Source: Ashinkailepas kermadecensis (taxonomy: Eukaryota; Arthropoda; Thecostraca; Neolepadidae). Taken from it: a stretch of 64,000 bases of DNA. The notes under the pieces were generated by a model. That model did not search any database, was not told where the DNA came from, and saw only the letters and a program-made list of their open reading frames with translations. The stretch spans positions 15,001 through 79,000 of the forward strand of contig JAOTOM010002683.1 in assembly GCA_034440615.1 (NCBI GenBank). Direction: 5' to 3'. The stretch's first letter is position 1, and every line of letters begins with the position of its first letter. Of the stretch, positions 47,236-59,579 are shown in pieces. A program made the translations under genes and the position numbers.

Positions 47236-48437
47236 TAAAGCTGACACCTCTCTAAGAAGGCTCTGTTCTCACACCCCAAAGTCCTGAACAATAGCCGAAT
47301 CACTATTTAGCATTTATTTAACGACAAGATGCCCAAATGCTGTGCACATAGGCGCATCAGAACCGTTCGATCTTCCTTCCACTTCCCTACAGCGCATTTG
47401 GATGCAACACAATAGGAAACGTTCGGCGCCACGAGTCACGTGGAGGCCACGCATTGCCGGCGCCGCACCGGAAACTTGGCACCGTGCTTGGAGGCGAACC
47501 GCATCAATTAATATGAGACTAGATAGCAATATCGCTGGCGCTGCTGGCGCCAGCTGGCGTGCCACAAGCCGCGACCCGCGCACGGACGGCTTGTCTAAAT
47601 ATATGCAATTTTCTAGTGAGTGGAAGTGCGCGGTCTGGATGGTTGTGTGTCCTTTCGACAGTGGTATGCCAATAATTTAATAGAAATCTGATCATATCGG
47701 CAGATTGCGCCTTTCATCCCTGAGGATGGCGACTGTGATGCTCATGTCAGCAACAGCACATTGACCCACGACTCTCTGCTGGCTGTTCGTTTGATTTCGC
47801 TTTGTCAGCTTCTATTGCACTAGGTAGCTGCTAATTTTAATCATCATTTTCGATCAGGCAAATTCAGATTCAATCAGGTTCCCCTAGTAAATTGAATGTG
47901 TTCTGCTGTCCCAGTCGGGCCAACTTCTGCCACCCAGGTTTGAGCGGAAGTGGGGAGGAAACAGAATCACGGGTGTGTCCAAGCCATTGCAGCCGCGCAG
48001 TGGGTCTGTGACCGCCGGGGCCGCCATCAGCGCTTGCTGAAAAACGCCGCTGATATATGGCCCGCCTACTGCCAGATGAATGAAGATCACCAGTGGCTCT
48101 ATAATGGACATTGATGAGGCCGATGAGCTCGAAATGAAGCCTCATTGTGAAGATCAGATGGGACGTGTTAAATATCGCCGGGCTTCCTTACATAAAGATA
48201 AAAGGAGCGATCCACGAAATGCAGCGTTGGATAGTTCAAAGCTGAAGGCAGCTTTTCGGTTCTTCTTCTCTTCTGCTCTTCTTTTTGGTTCTCGCATGGT
48301 GTGACGGCGCCGAATATCAGCGCCGGGTAGTATATTCCGTACAGTCACATAGTATCGACTTGGAAACAACGAACCGCCTGCACTCAAAGTTCACATCCCG
48401 ATGATATTCACTGGAACGTTTTCAGATCGATTGCTTC
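47236..48437. other. unassigned DNA
   Basis: No recognised gene. 47440-47580 is rich in ggcgc words. Confidence 0.4.
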
Positions 48438-48530
48438 CATACAACGCCATAGGCGAAATGCTCAATTTCACGAGGTTTGAGGGGACGCGTCCAATCCCCC
48501 TCCCGATCCCCCTCCGTGGCGACGCCCATG
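48438..48530. repeat. dispersed repeat family, copy 3
   Basis: acaacgccataggcgaaatg, ctcaattt, a G-rich then C-rich stretch, and gtggcgacgcccatg, matching 35148-35235 and 35500-35592 in order. Confidence 0.6.
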
Positions 48531-50552
48531 TGTGCGACCGGTATGCAGACGCACGTGCACGCACGCACACCTGCGCGCGCACGAGCACACCTGGAGATCG
48601 TACCAGGTGTGGAGATCGTGTTATGGACATCATCGCAATTCTTACCCCCCCACACACATGCACACGCTCACACGCACATTATTCATAATTTCCATGCAGG
48701 CATATCCACAAAAATTGTGACGTTGCGAAGGCCACACATGCTGTACCCGTCGCGGCGCATAATTATAATATGCACGAACAACATGTGGCGGAAACATAAA
48801 TGAGCATACGGGATGGAAATAACAAGGATCAAAGGAATAAGGACATATGATCGGAACTTGAGGATGAGAATACATAACTGTGGAACATCATCCGATGGGC
48901 GCCGAGTTCGCAACAATTCGCGCACAGCATGTAGGCAAGATGAATAAAATACAAATAATCGCAAAACAAACGGGCAAAATTGGATCCTTATTGAAACAAT
49001 GCCATTCTTTGGCTGCTATCACTTTCGGACTCGACTTCCTCCTTTTCAGACATCACGATTGATGGACAGAACGAGGATGATTGGATTCATCGCTTTGTTT
49101 GATTATTTGGCGTCAGAGTTATTGTTTTCATGGTCGATTTGCCATCATATTTGATGACTGTATGTTAGTGTGCCCATTATTGTATTCTTCGCAGCGTAAC
49201 GTTCCTCGAGGCGGCGTGCATTCCCCATTGAATATTCGATGAACTGGTCTGCATAACTTCGTCACATACTTCAGTAAACAACTGCAGAGCATTCTTGTCA
49301 TTAAAGACAAGCAAGCAAGCAGAAGAATCAGAAAGTAGATGAAGATTACAATACCTTAGGACGGCTTAACAAAAACACCTTTCTTCGATGCTACCAGAAG
49401 CAAATCAACCACAGCAATACCAGTTTTAAATCAGAGTTCAAGTTAAAAATCTGACGGGATGATAAAATGAAGCTTTATCAGACAGGGGTGCACAGCTGCT
49501 GAAAGTTGACAAGTCGTCTCCTCTGCGAATGTTCATGGATATGACTTATTCTTATGTGCTCTTGTGGCAGCTATTCGTTAAGGTCAGGTATGCCAAAGCA
49601 AACTCGATTTCCCAGGCTATACACATTAGATGGGGGGGGGGGGGGGCTTGTTCATCGCAAAATATCTGAATTTTCATCCATGATTCAATTCCCTTCACTT
49701 GACATACCACTCCTCCTCGACATTCAAATTTCCCTCACCTACCTCTCGCATGTTTTAGTTCCAACATTTAACTTTCGACTGAATTTCAGTCACCAATGAC
49801 GACGGATTCAAATTGTCATGGAAGTTCAAGAGTACACGGCGAATATGGTATGCAGGCGCACGTTTTGTGACTCATCACCTAATCAGACTCTTTGTGACTG
49901 TTCTGGACCAGACTCAACCAAGCGGTGTCATTGCGGAGACCTTGGATGGTGAAAGGTTGAGCGTACGTGAATCGTGGTATTAGCTCACGGATACGCAGAA
50001 GTGTAGGAGGCCCGAGGTAGAAGGTCCTGTAGCGCATCACAATTCGGACTGAGTCTTGATAGCACCGTGTAAAAGGGGTATATATCCATGCTTTCCCAAA
50101 TGCTGCTGCTGAATGAGGTATGGACTACAAGCAAGAAGCTTCAAAGAAATGCTCATCAATGTCAGTGCTGATGCGGGAGAGGGGCACTGCCTGACGAAAA
50201 GTGTCTTAACCGTAGATAATGCATTTTAAATATGTAAATGCTTGATCAAGAGCGGGCAATGTCGATGCCACACATGAAGGAACTAAGCGTGCGCCTCTTA
50301 AGGTGTGGCGGAATATATGTACAAATTCCAATATAAGCGTAGGAAAAGGAAGAGAACTACTTGTACGCATTGGCCATGCTAAATAATTGGAAATGTAGAC
50401 CAGACATACTGGAACAAGAGGACGGATATGCCTCGAGTATGATGTGACGTTGTAGATTATGCTATCTATCTGAATGGTGTGGTCGTGCCCGAATATTACT
50501 GTGCAAATTTTTGCACCTCAAAAGAATGCCTGATGACACGCAAAGTATCCAG
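48531..50552. other. unassigned DNA
   Basis: A pure run of about 17 G at 49631-49647. CA-rich stretch at 48545-48680. No gene recognised. Confidence 0.45.
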
Positions 50553-50597
50553 CAGCAGCATCAGCATCAGCAGCAGCAACAAACATCAGCAGCAGGT
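50553..50597 (+). repeat. CAG/CAT/CAA trinucleotide run
   Basis: Imperfect cag triplets encoding Gln/His in one frame. Confidence 0.85.
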
Positions 50598-50704
50598 CCA
50601 GCATCTCATCGTTCTTGCCACAAATTCCCGGAAGTGACCCTGAGCTCGTTCTGCCACCACTCCACAGACCTAATCACCGGTGACACCACCTAAATCGGCT
50701 CCTT

Positions 50705-51957
50705 TCATCCGCAGGGCAAAATCCTTCCAATGCCCCGGGCAATCGGGTCGAATTTCCACGGATCCTTCTTGGCAAGCCACGAACTGGCGTGGACGTCCGC
50801 TCGAACCGCCTCAGGGACTGACTCCGTACTCAAGGATGCCAGACCTGAGAACACCTTTCTGACGGTGCGAAAGTACCCCCAGTAAAGGCTCATCGCCGAA
50901 TCGTGGATGGACCAGCTCGGCCAAGAGGTGCTCCACGCCCTCTTCCTCTCCGCCCTCCCTACAGAGATGGTCTGCAGCGAGACCAGCCCTGTGTTAAGTG
51001 TCGACGGCGGAGAGTAGCCCGATGCCAGTTTGGACAGGGTGGTCTGGCCCCAGCGGGGTAGCTCGTCGTGTGCCAGTGGAGGTCGCTGGCGGTGCCGTCT
51101 GACAGCTCTCGGCCTGGCTGTCTGGCTCACGTGACAGGGTGGTCTGGCCCCAGCGGGGTAGCTCGTCGTGTGCCAGTGGAGGTGGCTGGCGGTGCCGTCT
51201 GACAGCTCTCGGCCTGGCTGTCTGGCTCACGCGACAGGGTGGTCTGGCCCCAGCGGGGTAGCTCGTCGTGTGCCAGTGGAGGTCGCTGGCGGTGCCGTCT
51301 GACAGCTCTCGGCCTGGCTGTCTGGCTCACGTGACAGGGTGGTCTGGCCCCAGCGGGGTAGCTCTTCGTGTCCCAGTGGAGGTGGCTGGCGGTGCCGTCT
51401 GACAGCTCTCGGTCTGGCTGTCTGGCTCACGTGACAGGGTGGTCTGGCCCCAGCGGGGTAGCTCGTCGTGTGCCAGTGGAGGTGGCTGGCGGTGCCGTCT
51501 GACAGCTCTCGGCCTGGCTGTCTGGCTCACGTGACAGGGTGGTCTGGCCCCAGCGGGGTAGCTCGTCGTGTGCCAGTGGAGGTCGCTGGCGGTGCCGTCT
51601 GACAGCTCTCGGCCTGGCTGTCTGGCTCACGTGACAGGGTGGTCTGGCCCCAGCGGGGTAGCTCGTCGTGTGCCAGTGGAGGTCGCTGGCGGTGCCGTCT
51701 GACAGCTCTCGGTCTGGCTGTCTGGCTTACGTGACAGTGAATCGCCGACCGGAGCCGGGAAAATACATTGGCGTTTGCGGCTGATTGCACGATTCCGTCG
51801 CACGGTTAGCGACGTGGTCGACAGCGACATTTCCCTCCAGGCCGGCGTGGCCGGGAACCAATTGTGGTGTGATGGTCTTCCAGCAATCCGCCGTGAAGGC
51901 CAGTAGGCACCTCCAGGGTGAGAACCATCCACTAGATGTAGATTTGGTCAGATTCAT
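50705..51957 (-). pseudogene. LINE RNase H and C-terminal remnant, expanded by a 100 bp repeat
   Basis: On the minus strand the frame opening at 51957 contains LVPGHAGLEGNVAVDHVANR, then ATES: the His loop and last Asp of an RNase H. After the repeat block, ELPRWGQTTLSKLASGYSP (about 51068-51012) matches the R-x-x-L-S-x-L-R-T-G-Y/H-S segment that follows RNase H in such polyproteins. A different frame then reads CREGGEEEGVEHLLAE (about 50960-50915), the Cys/His knuckle region. The upstream RNase H and the RT are missing. Frame changes and the repeat make it non-functional. Confidence 0.75.
51033..51732. repeat. exact 100 bp tandem repeat, 7 copies, inside LINE coding sequence
   Basis: Copies start at 51033, 51133 and so on to 51633 with gacagggtggtctggcccca, every 100 bp without a length change. 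Copies differ at only a few sites (gtcgctgg/gtggctgg, ggcctgg/ggtctgg). 100 is not a multiple of 3, so the frame rotates and each 67-codon frame recurs every copy. The unit equals the coding segment between RNase H and the knuckle. Confidence 0.98.
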
Positions 51958-51967
51958 TTTGTGAACA

Positions 51968-52520
51968 AAAAAGGAATTGGACTACACCTACATCGGATCA
52001 CCTTTCATCACCGACAAACTTTGCCGGCCGGTAAACCAAATTTTACGCTCATCAAAACTAAATCAGATTAGAATCGCGTGGTACGGCGGACGCTCACTAA
52101 AATCAAATCTGGTAAGGTCAGCCCTCAGCATCCCCACTTGTCCTTCATGTGACAAAAATGTCACATGTGGCACACGAGTGTAATGGCCTGAAAGGAACAT
52201 GTAAACAAAAAAATGCAGTTCATAGCGTGACGTACATCACTTGTCCGTCCGCGTACTATGCTGGGGAAACGATACACCCAATAAGGGAAAGATTCAACGA
52301 GCATTTGGAGGATCAACGTCTCCGGCGTTCCTTCACTCCCCTAGGTGAACATATGACGGATCATCACTTCAATATGAACGACCCAGAAGCAAATGAAAGC
52401 TTCAATATAGATAGCCTAGGTACAGCGAGAGACGGCGCAGACTTAAACATCTTAGAATCTATTTTATTCGTGATCTTAAACCGGGTATGAATTCCCACGA
52501 ATCGCCATGGCACGTAACGT
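51968..52520 (+). pseudogene. Penelope-like element 3' part with GIY-YIG endonuclease
   Basis: Three frames joined by shifts give the C-terminal order of an EN+ PLE. First, post-RT linker: SPFITDKLCRPVNQILRSS, then GGRSLKSNLVRSAL and CPSC (51985-52165). Then GIY-YIG endonuclease (52150-52490): a Cys-x-x-Lys start, YYAGETIHPIRERFNEH and ILESI. Last, the terminal LKPGMNSHESPWH (about 52476-52515) in a third frame, followed by a stop. Of the endonuclease residues, the second Tyr-x-Gly, the helix Arg and the Glu are kept; the first Tyr is His. The RT is absent (5' truncation). The copy is dead through shifts. Confidence 0.8.
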
Positions 52521-52525
52521 AGGGT

Positions 52526-55500
52526 ATCAACTTTACCGATGTTTTGCGTGTGCTGGCAAATTACCGCGTTCGTAGAGTCTTAGAGAACTGTCCTTAGTTA
52601 ATGGCTATACAGATTAGTATATAGTATATAGATGTGTGTAAACGGTGTGACTTTGATAACCTTGATGCTACAACTGCGCACCCTCTGCCGCCAGGTGGAT
52701 GCTTTCGTATCGCGACGGCTTCCACCTGCCGTCCCTGTCTATGCATGTGTAGGTTAGGTATATTTTGTTTTTTCTTCTTCTTTTTTGGTGTTTGTACGTT
52801 TTCTTTTTCGTCGTTTTTTTATCTCAGCGGAGGTGGTGAATGGATTTTGTCGAGTTTTTGTTGCCTGCAGCAATTTTAATTTTCGACCCGTTCGCCGATC
52901 GCAACGAGTATATTACCCGACAATAGCCTGGGGCCGAGACGTCATAAAGCTTTATAGTCATATAGCTTTACAATTTCTCCCTCCGTTAAGTCCTTCCTGA
53001 ATCGTGAAGATTAAATTAACTTTTAATATTTCTACAATGTGTTACAATTTTTCTGGTTCTTATTTGCCTTAGCATAGGATACGTTTGAATATACTAGTAA
53101 CTTCTCTCATGATGAGCCTCAGCGACTGGTGGTGCTGGTCTAAGCTTCGCCGTTTATCCCACAAAGCTCATGACAGTGGCAGTTACCGCCGTCTTGGAGA
53201 CACTTCAGAGACACATGCTTTGGCAATGGCTGTCTCCAAAGTCAGGCTACCAACCGGACGATTCTGACGGTCCGAGCACAGCGAGCGTAGCCAGGAAATG
53301 AGGTGGATTGGCTGTTTCTGAGCGGAATCGACAAATTACTTCGCAACTTGGGAGTGCTTCCACTTTGTAAATGAGAAGCAGTACTTCGTCCAACTGTTTA
53401 GCTCAAACTTGCCACTTTTAAATCCTCAGCTCCAACTTAAATAAATGAACATTTTCTTGTGCACTCACACGCAGCCAAATTGTAATTAGTTTCGTCTTGT
53501 TTTTACCACCTAAAAGTTGCCAGTTCAGATAGAGAAGGAATGCACTAATTTACAACCTTCTTCACCAAATTAGCTACACGGTGACCTTAAATCCGGCATC
53601 TGTGAGAGTATTCAGCCGACCTCGGGCTGCTGGGGGAGGAATATAGAAGAGTTGTATATCCTGGGGAGCAACTGGACAGGGTTCACAATATATCCTCTCG
53701 ATATCTCAGTCCTTTGTCCTTTGTTTACATTATCGCCCAGTAGCCGTGGGATTTGCAGATAACTGACCTCTATGCAGATAATCTCGCAGCTCAAAAGTTT
53801 AGAACATCCACGTTCATACTTTAGTGCAACACGGGCCATCCCCAGGTTCAACATTCAAGTAAGAACGTTTATTGTCGCTCATTCGAATCGTTTGATAAAA
53901 ACAAAAACATAATCATCCACAATCGCTTCAAGATAATTTGTTCCATATGTGCATTGTATAATGCGAGAAGTGCCAAACTCGTGTGACGATCGAAATGGAT
54001 GCAAATCTCTCGAACAAATATACAGGGATCGGAAGGTGTTTTGCGGCAAGATGACCTTGCAACTGAAGGACAACATGCCAGTCTGACACATACGATCTCG
54101 GGTGCAATTTCCCAGCAGGGAAGCTTTGGGTAAGCTCCATATATATCTAACTTACTGTTACTGTTAACTGTGTACCTGTTATCTGCAGCCTACCGTTGCG
54201 ACTTCAACTGCCTCTACTCTTGTGCTGTCTTCCATACCACACCTCAATACCTATCTTATCTATTTTACGATGAACATTTTACATGAGGTCGTATTTAGAT
54301 CGCTATGTTTTTAGACCCTATCCTTCTCTTCCTGCCTTTTTCTATCGCATGCTTTTCCAGTGGCGATGTCCGGTGTGTGGTGTCTTGTTTGCATATTTCT
54401 GATAATGCGGTAATCGGCTGTGCATTTCTCGTCGATCGGGGCTGAGTGCTTTCCTGGATATGCATATGACAATATAAAAACGAATAAAAGCGGCAACTCA
54501 TTAATAGGCGTTCGGGAGGGACGGGGTCAAGTTAACCTCCCTGATGTTTATCGATAGTAACAAAAAAAACTTCGGCACGCAGTGCCGGGAAGTTCTGCAT
54601 CCCTGTAGACGATTGATAAGTGCATCCTTTGTTAAAATAGCTTTGTCTCGATATCGCCGAAGGTCATCAAGCTAAACGGGGTCAAAGTCAAGCCACCGCT
54701 TCCGAAAAGTGACGCTTTCCGGACATGGTTAAAAGTGCTGCCAAAAATCGAGTTCCGAAGATATGAGAAATTTTCTTACATGGTAGTGTCTACAAGGAAG
54801 CATAAAATACAAGAATGCATGTGCTTACCTGAGGCTACATACTGCAGATCCGGTGAAGATGACGTCAGAACATATGCATTTTCACCCATAATTTTCCGGC
54901 CTAATTACCACAGGCAAAACGTCATCTCAATATTATATTAAGTTCAGGAATGTTATGTTATGCTCGAGAAGTTGGGCTCAGTGACGTGTTCCGTAGGTGT
55001 GAACGTGATTAATCATGCATTTGTTGCTGTTAAATGCATTTCTTTAGATACTAAATGTCCACAAACACTCCTTTGGATGAACGGCGACGTGTTTTATGGC
55101 TTTGACCTCTGCAGTCATATCACGTCAGTGACCTCAAATGACCTATTTCTGAGAAACATAGGTGCCAGAGGTAGTTTGATTTGCATGGTCCTGAATTCAG
55201 CGACCGATTTGGCCCCGGTGTAGCCGCCATATCAGTAGTTAGGCATATAAGTGCCCACACGGCGTTAAATGTTGGCAAACGCTGTCTGCGCGCGCCTCAG
55301 CTCCAGTCGAATGTAAAGGATTATCAAGCTACCGGCATTTCGTTTTCGATCTCGATATGGAAAGGCTTTCCTGTTATGGCTGTTATCCACCGTTCGACCA
55401 TTGCAAACACGGCACCTACTCGTTTGTTTTGGTATTGTCTTATCAATGGGAGATGCACAGTTGCCAGACACAGGCAGCCGCCGCGCCAAATGTGTGCGGT

Positions 55501-55560
55501 TCAGAGTGGCCAGCATTCATGTGCATACTTGGCTCAGCACCCAACGTTCGGTCTGAGCAC
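52526..55560. other. unassigned DNA
   Basis: A poly-T-rich patch at 52765-52820 may belong to the PLE 3' region. No other gene or repeat recognised. Confidence 0.45.
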
Positions 55561-55561
55561 A

Positions 55562-56080
55562 CGGCCGGCATCTCAGGGTCACTCACGGGGTCTCATGGTC
55601 ACTCACGGGGTCTCATGGTCACTCACGGGGTCTCAGGGTCGCTCACGGGGTCTCAGGGTCGCTCACGGGGTCTCATGGTCACTCACTGGGTCTCAGCATC
55701 ACTCACGAGGTCTCATGGTCACTCACGGGGTCTCATGGTCACTCACTGGGTCTCAGCATCACTCACGAGGTCTTATGGTCACTCACGGGGTCTCATAGTC
55801 ACTCACGGGGTCTCATGGTGATTCACGGGGTCTCAGGGTCACTCACGGGGTCTCAGGGTCACTCACGGGGTCTCATAGTCATTCACGGGGTCTCAGGGTC
55901 GCTCGCGGTGTCTCAGGTTGATTCACAGCGCGTCAGGGTCACTCACGGTGTCTAAGGCTCACTCACGGGGCCTCCTGGTCACTCACGGTGTCTTAGGGTC
56001 ACTCAGGGTGTCTCAGGGTCACTCACGGTGTCTCAGGTTCACTCACGGGGTCTAAGAGTCACTCACGTGATCTCGTCTCA
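55562..56080. repeat. 20 bp minisatellite, about 26 copies
   Basis: The unit is tcactcacggggtctcatgg with variants cagcatcactcacgag and cagggtcgctcacg. A two- to three-unit higher-order pattern is visible at 55680-55770. The downstream end is more degenerate. Confidence 0.97.
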
Positions 56081-56825
56081 GCGTTCGGCTGATAGTGAAC
56101 CTTAGTCAATGACAATAATAAATGGAGAGGTAGGCTGCGTTATTTTCGTTTCATTCATTGCGCGGATCCCGTGGAATGTGACGCTGCATATTCCGTGGGC
56201 TGCACCCGGGGAGCGTTCTGTTACACTTCGCGCCGGATTATTTATATGAGCTACTTGTGTCGCTCTTTGTCTGTAAACTTCCTACCAATTATCACGATTT
56301 AGCAGTATTAATTGAGTGCCATTACATGAAAGCAATGTGGGTGAATCGGATGTTGGCAGCACCAGCAATTCTACGAAGCCTCTACCTGTGATCTTAATTC
56401 GTGATAATGGACAATGGACAATGAACACATATGACGTCAGAGTCAACGGAATTCGTGCACGGAACGTGACAAAGAACGCAGCCTACAAACTAGGGGTGGT
56501 TCTGGCCGGAAATTGGTAAATCCCACGTGCGCCGATCTTGCCGGCGATAACGCACTTGAGTTGCTGCTGTAGAGCACGCCAGTGAAGTTATGGCAAACGT
56601 TGAGATTTTACAAGTTAGCGAGCACCATGGACTGGCGGTGCTCGTGATAGGTGACGGGAGAGGAGATTAGCGCATTCTGCATCAGCTGGAATCCGGCAGG
56701 GACGGCGATAGTGATGCCGCTGACGCAGCATTTGCTTACCATCGATCCGGATGGTGCGGATTCGGATGCCAATGACGTGAGTGGTGAGGACCTCGGTCAC
56801 GCAACACGGGCGGCAGTTCGGGCTA
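56081..56825. other. unassigned DNA
   Basis: No gene recognised. A short duplication ggacaatggacaatg at 56408-56422. Confidence 0.4.
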
Positions 56826-57370
56826 GCCGCACGGCTACTGAGATCGACAGCACGGCTACTGAGATGGACAGAACAGCCACTGAGATGGACAGCACGGCTA
56901 CTGAGATGGACAGCACGGCTACTGAGATGGACAGAACAGCTACTGAGATGGACAGCACGGCTACTGAGATGGACAGAACAGCTACTGAGATGGACAGCAC
57001 GGCTACTGAGATGGACAGAACAGCCACTGAGATGGACAGAACAGCTACTGAGATGGACAGCACGGCTACTGAGATCGACAGCACGGCCACTGAGATGGAC
57101 AGAACAGCAACTGAGATGGACAGCACGGCCATTGAGGCAGGCAACACGGCCACTGAGGCAGGCAACACGGCCACTGAGGAAGGCAACACGGCCACTAAGG
57201 CAGGCAACACGGCCACCGGGGCTGACAGCACGGCCACTGGGTCAAGCAGCACGGCCACTGGGGCAGGCAGCACGTCCACTGGGGCAGGCAGCACGGCTCC
57301 TGGGGCAGGCAACACGGTTACTGAGGCAGGCAGCACGGTCACTGAGGCAGGCAGCACGATTGCTGAGGCC
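56826..57370. repeat. 21 bp minisatellite, about 25 copies
   Basis: The unit begins acggctactgagatggacag. Left copies keep gagatggac; right copies change to gaggcaggcaac (from about 57130), so two subfamilies lie side by side. 21 is a multiple of 3: two plus-strand frames and one minus-strand frame stay open for more than 200 codons. These are not genes. A G-run follows at 57389-57403. Confidence 0.97.
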
Positions 57371-57403
57371 GACATATATTTTTGTGTGGGGGAGGGGGGG
57401 GGA

Positions 57404-59574
57404 GGTTTGGATAAGTTGGTCACACAAACGAAAAATTCTTAACCGTGTCCTTCGACGGTTCTGATTTGATCAGCCCATTCATGAAGGACTAAACCTACAT
57501 ACGCAATACAATTGAGCTATAATATTTAGCGCGCATGCGATATCCGGTCAATTGTGGTGGCCGTAGCGCAGGTCTAGGGCAGTGCAGCCTATTTAACTTA
57601 CTGCTTACCGTTTGACGTCGACCACGGACAGCTATCACATAAATATATTAGAAGTAATGTGCTTCGTTGCTACATCATCATGAAGCTTCGGCTTCATGGC
57701 CTATGGAACTAACTCAAATATTAGCTAAAACAATTGAGTATTCGTACCCTTTCATTTGCCTCGATAGAGAACAGAAGCTGACATGCCGACTGAAGCGCTT
57801 CGAGCGGAGACGTCTGGAACTACAGGATGGGTGCCGAAACGAGTGAATGTGAATAATAATTCGATGTGCACGGTATATTGATGGGCTCCGTGTTTATTTT
57901 CTAAAAAGTTGACATATCATGCATCTTCTAATACACTTCGATGAACTTGGGTTGAACAAAATGACGCGTCATTTTCGAGGTGAAATTTTCCCAGCACTGC
58001 CAACTGCCTGTATAAAGCTAATGGAGCACAACTCCATGCGGGTACACCATTCTATACAAAGTGTGATTGTGATTGAACACAATGGCCAAGAACAGCCCCG
58101 CGTTGAGTATTCGAACCGAAATTAATTGGTCTGTCATCGTATTCAGCAGAGCGGGAACCGTTGGCAAAACCACTGATACTTTTTTGTAAAGTTGAGCATC
58201 CAATTGTTTTCCAGTGATGGAATTACCAGCACATCAGCTGATAAAACCTCAGTAAAGATAGAGCAAGGAGTATTTCTGTGCAAGGACGAAGCTACAAAAT
58301 ATGGAGTGTTTGCAAGTTCCGCCGATTCGCGATATCCAGTGATGGATCCAGAGGTGTGGGTCGCTTGATAATGCCAATAATACTATTTAATTGCTTCTTC
58401 TACTTGTTCCCCAAAATGGCGACATCTCTATTGCGTCTGTTCCCTGACATCAAATCAATGGCTGGGAATATTCAAATCGCAAGTGAATAAGATTCATGTT
58501 CACATTCCCCAAGGGTAAGACCTTGTCCAATTAATCGTGTCAAGAATTCATGCATACATTGAAAGCAAATCAACTCCCGACAAATATATCAACAATAAAT
58601 TGAAATCAACCTGTTTAAATCATGTGAGCTAGTGGTAAGGACCATCAATCAGATTTGCAACATGTCGGTGCGCCACGTTCCACCTCCCCTGGGCACAACT
58701 AGCGCTTCCCGTTCGGCTGACAGTGACGTGTAATCAACAGAGCCGTTGGCAGGTGTTCCGTTTGAGTCGCTACGTGGGATGGCATAAAGCCGCGGCTGTG
58801 TGTGCCGTGTGCGCCTGGTAAACACGGCTATTCGGGGAACGTCCGGCGACGGCTGCACAAGGAAAGCCCACTCGGCGTAATGCCGGCACCAGTCCGCTGC
58901 CGCGCACGGCCCCCGGCGAATTCGACGGCACCATCGGCTCTTCACGGGGAGGAAAACTCGGGGTCATCAATTCTGCTTCCTATTTAGAATGTCATCGCAG
59001 CGGAGTCGCTGCACATACATTGGAGGTAAATGTTGGTACAGTGAAGGTTTTTAGGTGGTACAGTGAAGGGTTTTAGGTTGGAATGGATTCATGTTTTCAT
59101 GTTTCGGGGCGGGTGCTGTAGGTTAGGTTAAAAACAACCCGTACAAGACAGGATCCCGATGTATTCTCAACAGGCAATTTTCGTCCACCATTCACCCTTT
59201 GAATATACTTTCAATGTCGCCTGATTGGGACTGACGAGCCCAAACTCGACTGCTTCGTGAAGAATTTCTCCATTTTTTAAGACCCACTGGGCTTTGGCAC
59301 GCTACCCACGAAACATACTTTCCCCATTGCTGGCCGCCGCCATAGTTTGCATCACCGATTCCACCGCAGCATAGTACCAATTGTGGCATGTGAAGGGACC
59401 CGCAATAGGTTACTTGGAAATACGTCCGGGCACACAACCAGCTTAGCCTTCTGTCCCTTCTGACCGTATCATTGCTGGAAAATGAGATAATATGATGGCT
59501 ATGCCAGTGATAAATTGGCATGCTTATTTCTTCCCGTGGCCATATCAACCGCAGACAGTAAGACAATATTGAAA
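57404..59574. other. mostly unassigned DNA
   Basis: At 58337 the word cagtgatggatccagaggtg resembles one end of the hAT-like MITEs, without a partner. At 59034-59079 ggtacagtgaagg-ttttagg is duplicated. No gene recognised. Confidence 0.45.
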
Positions 59575-59579
59575 ATGAT

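Noticed and set aside
56651..57464. Thr/Ala-rich 263-residue protein and overlapping frames
   Set aside because: Produced by the 21 bp array; two plus frames and one minus frame are all open.
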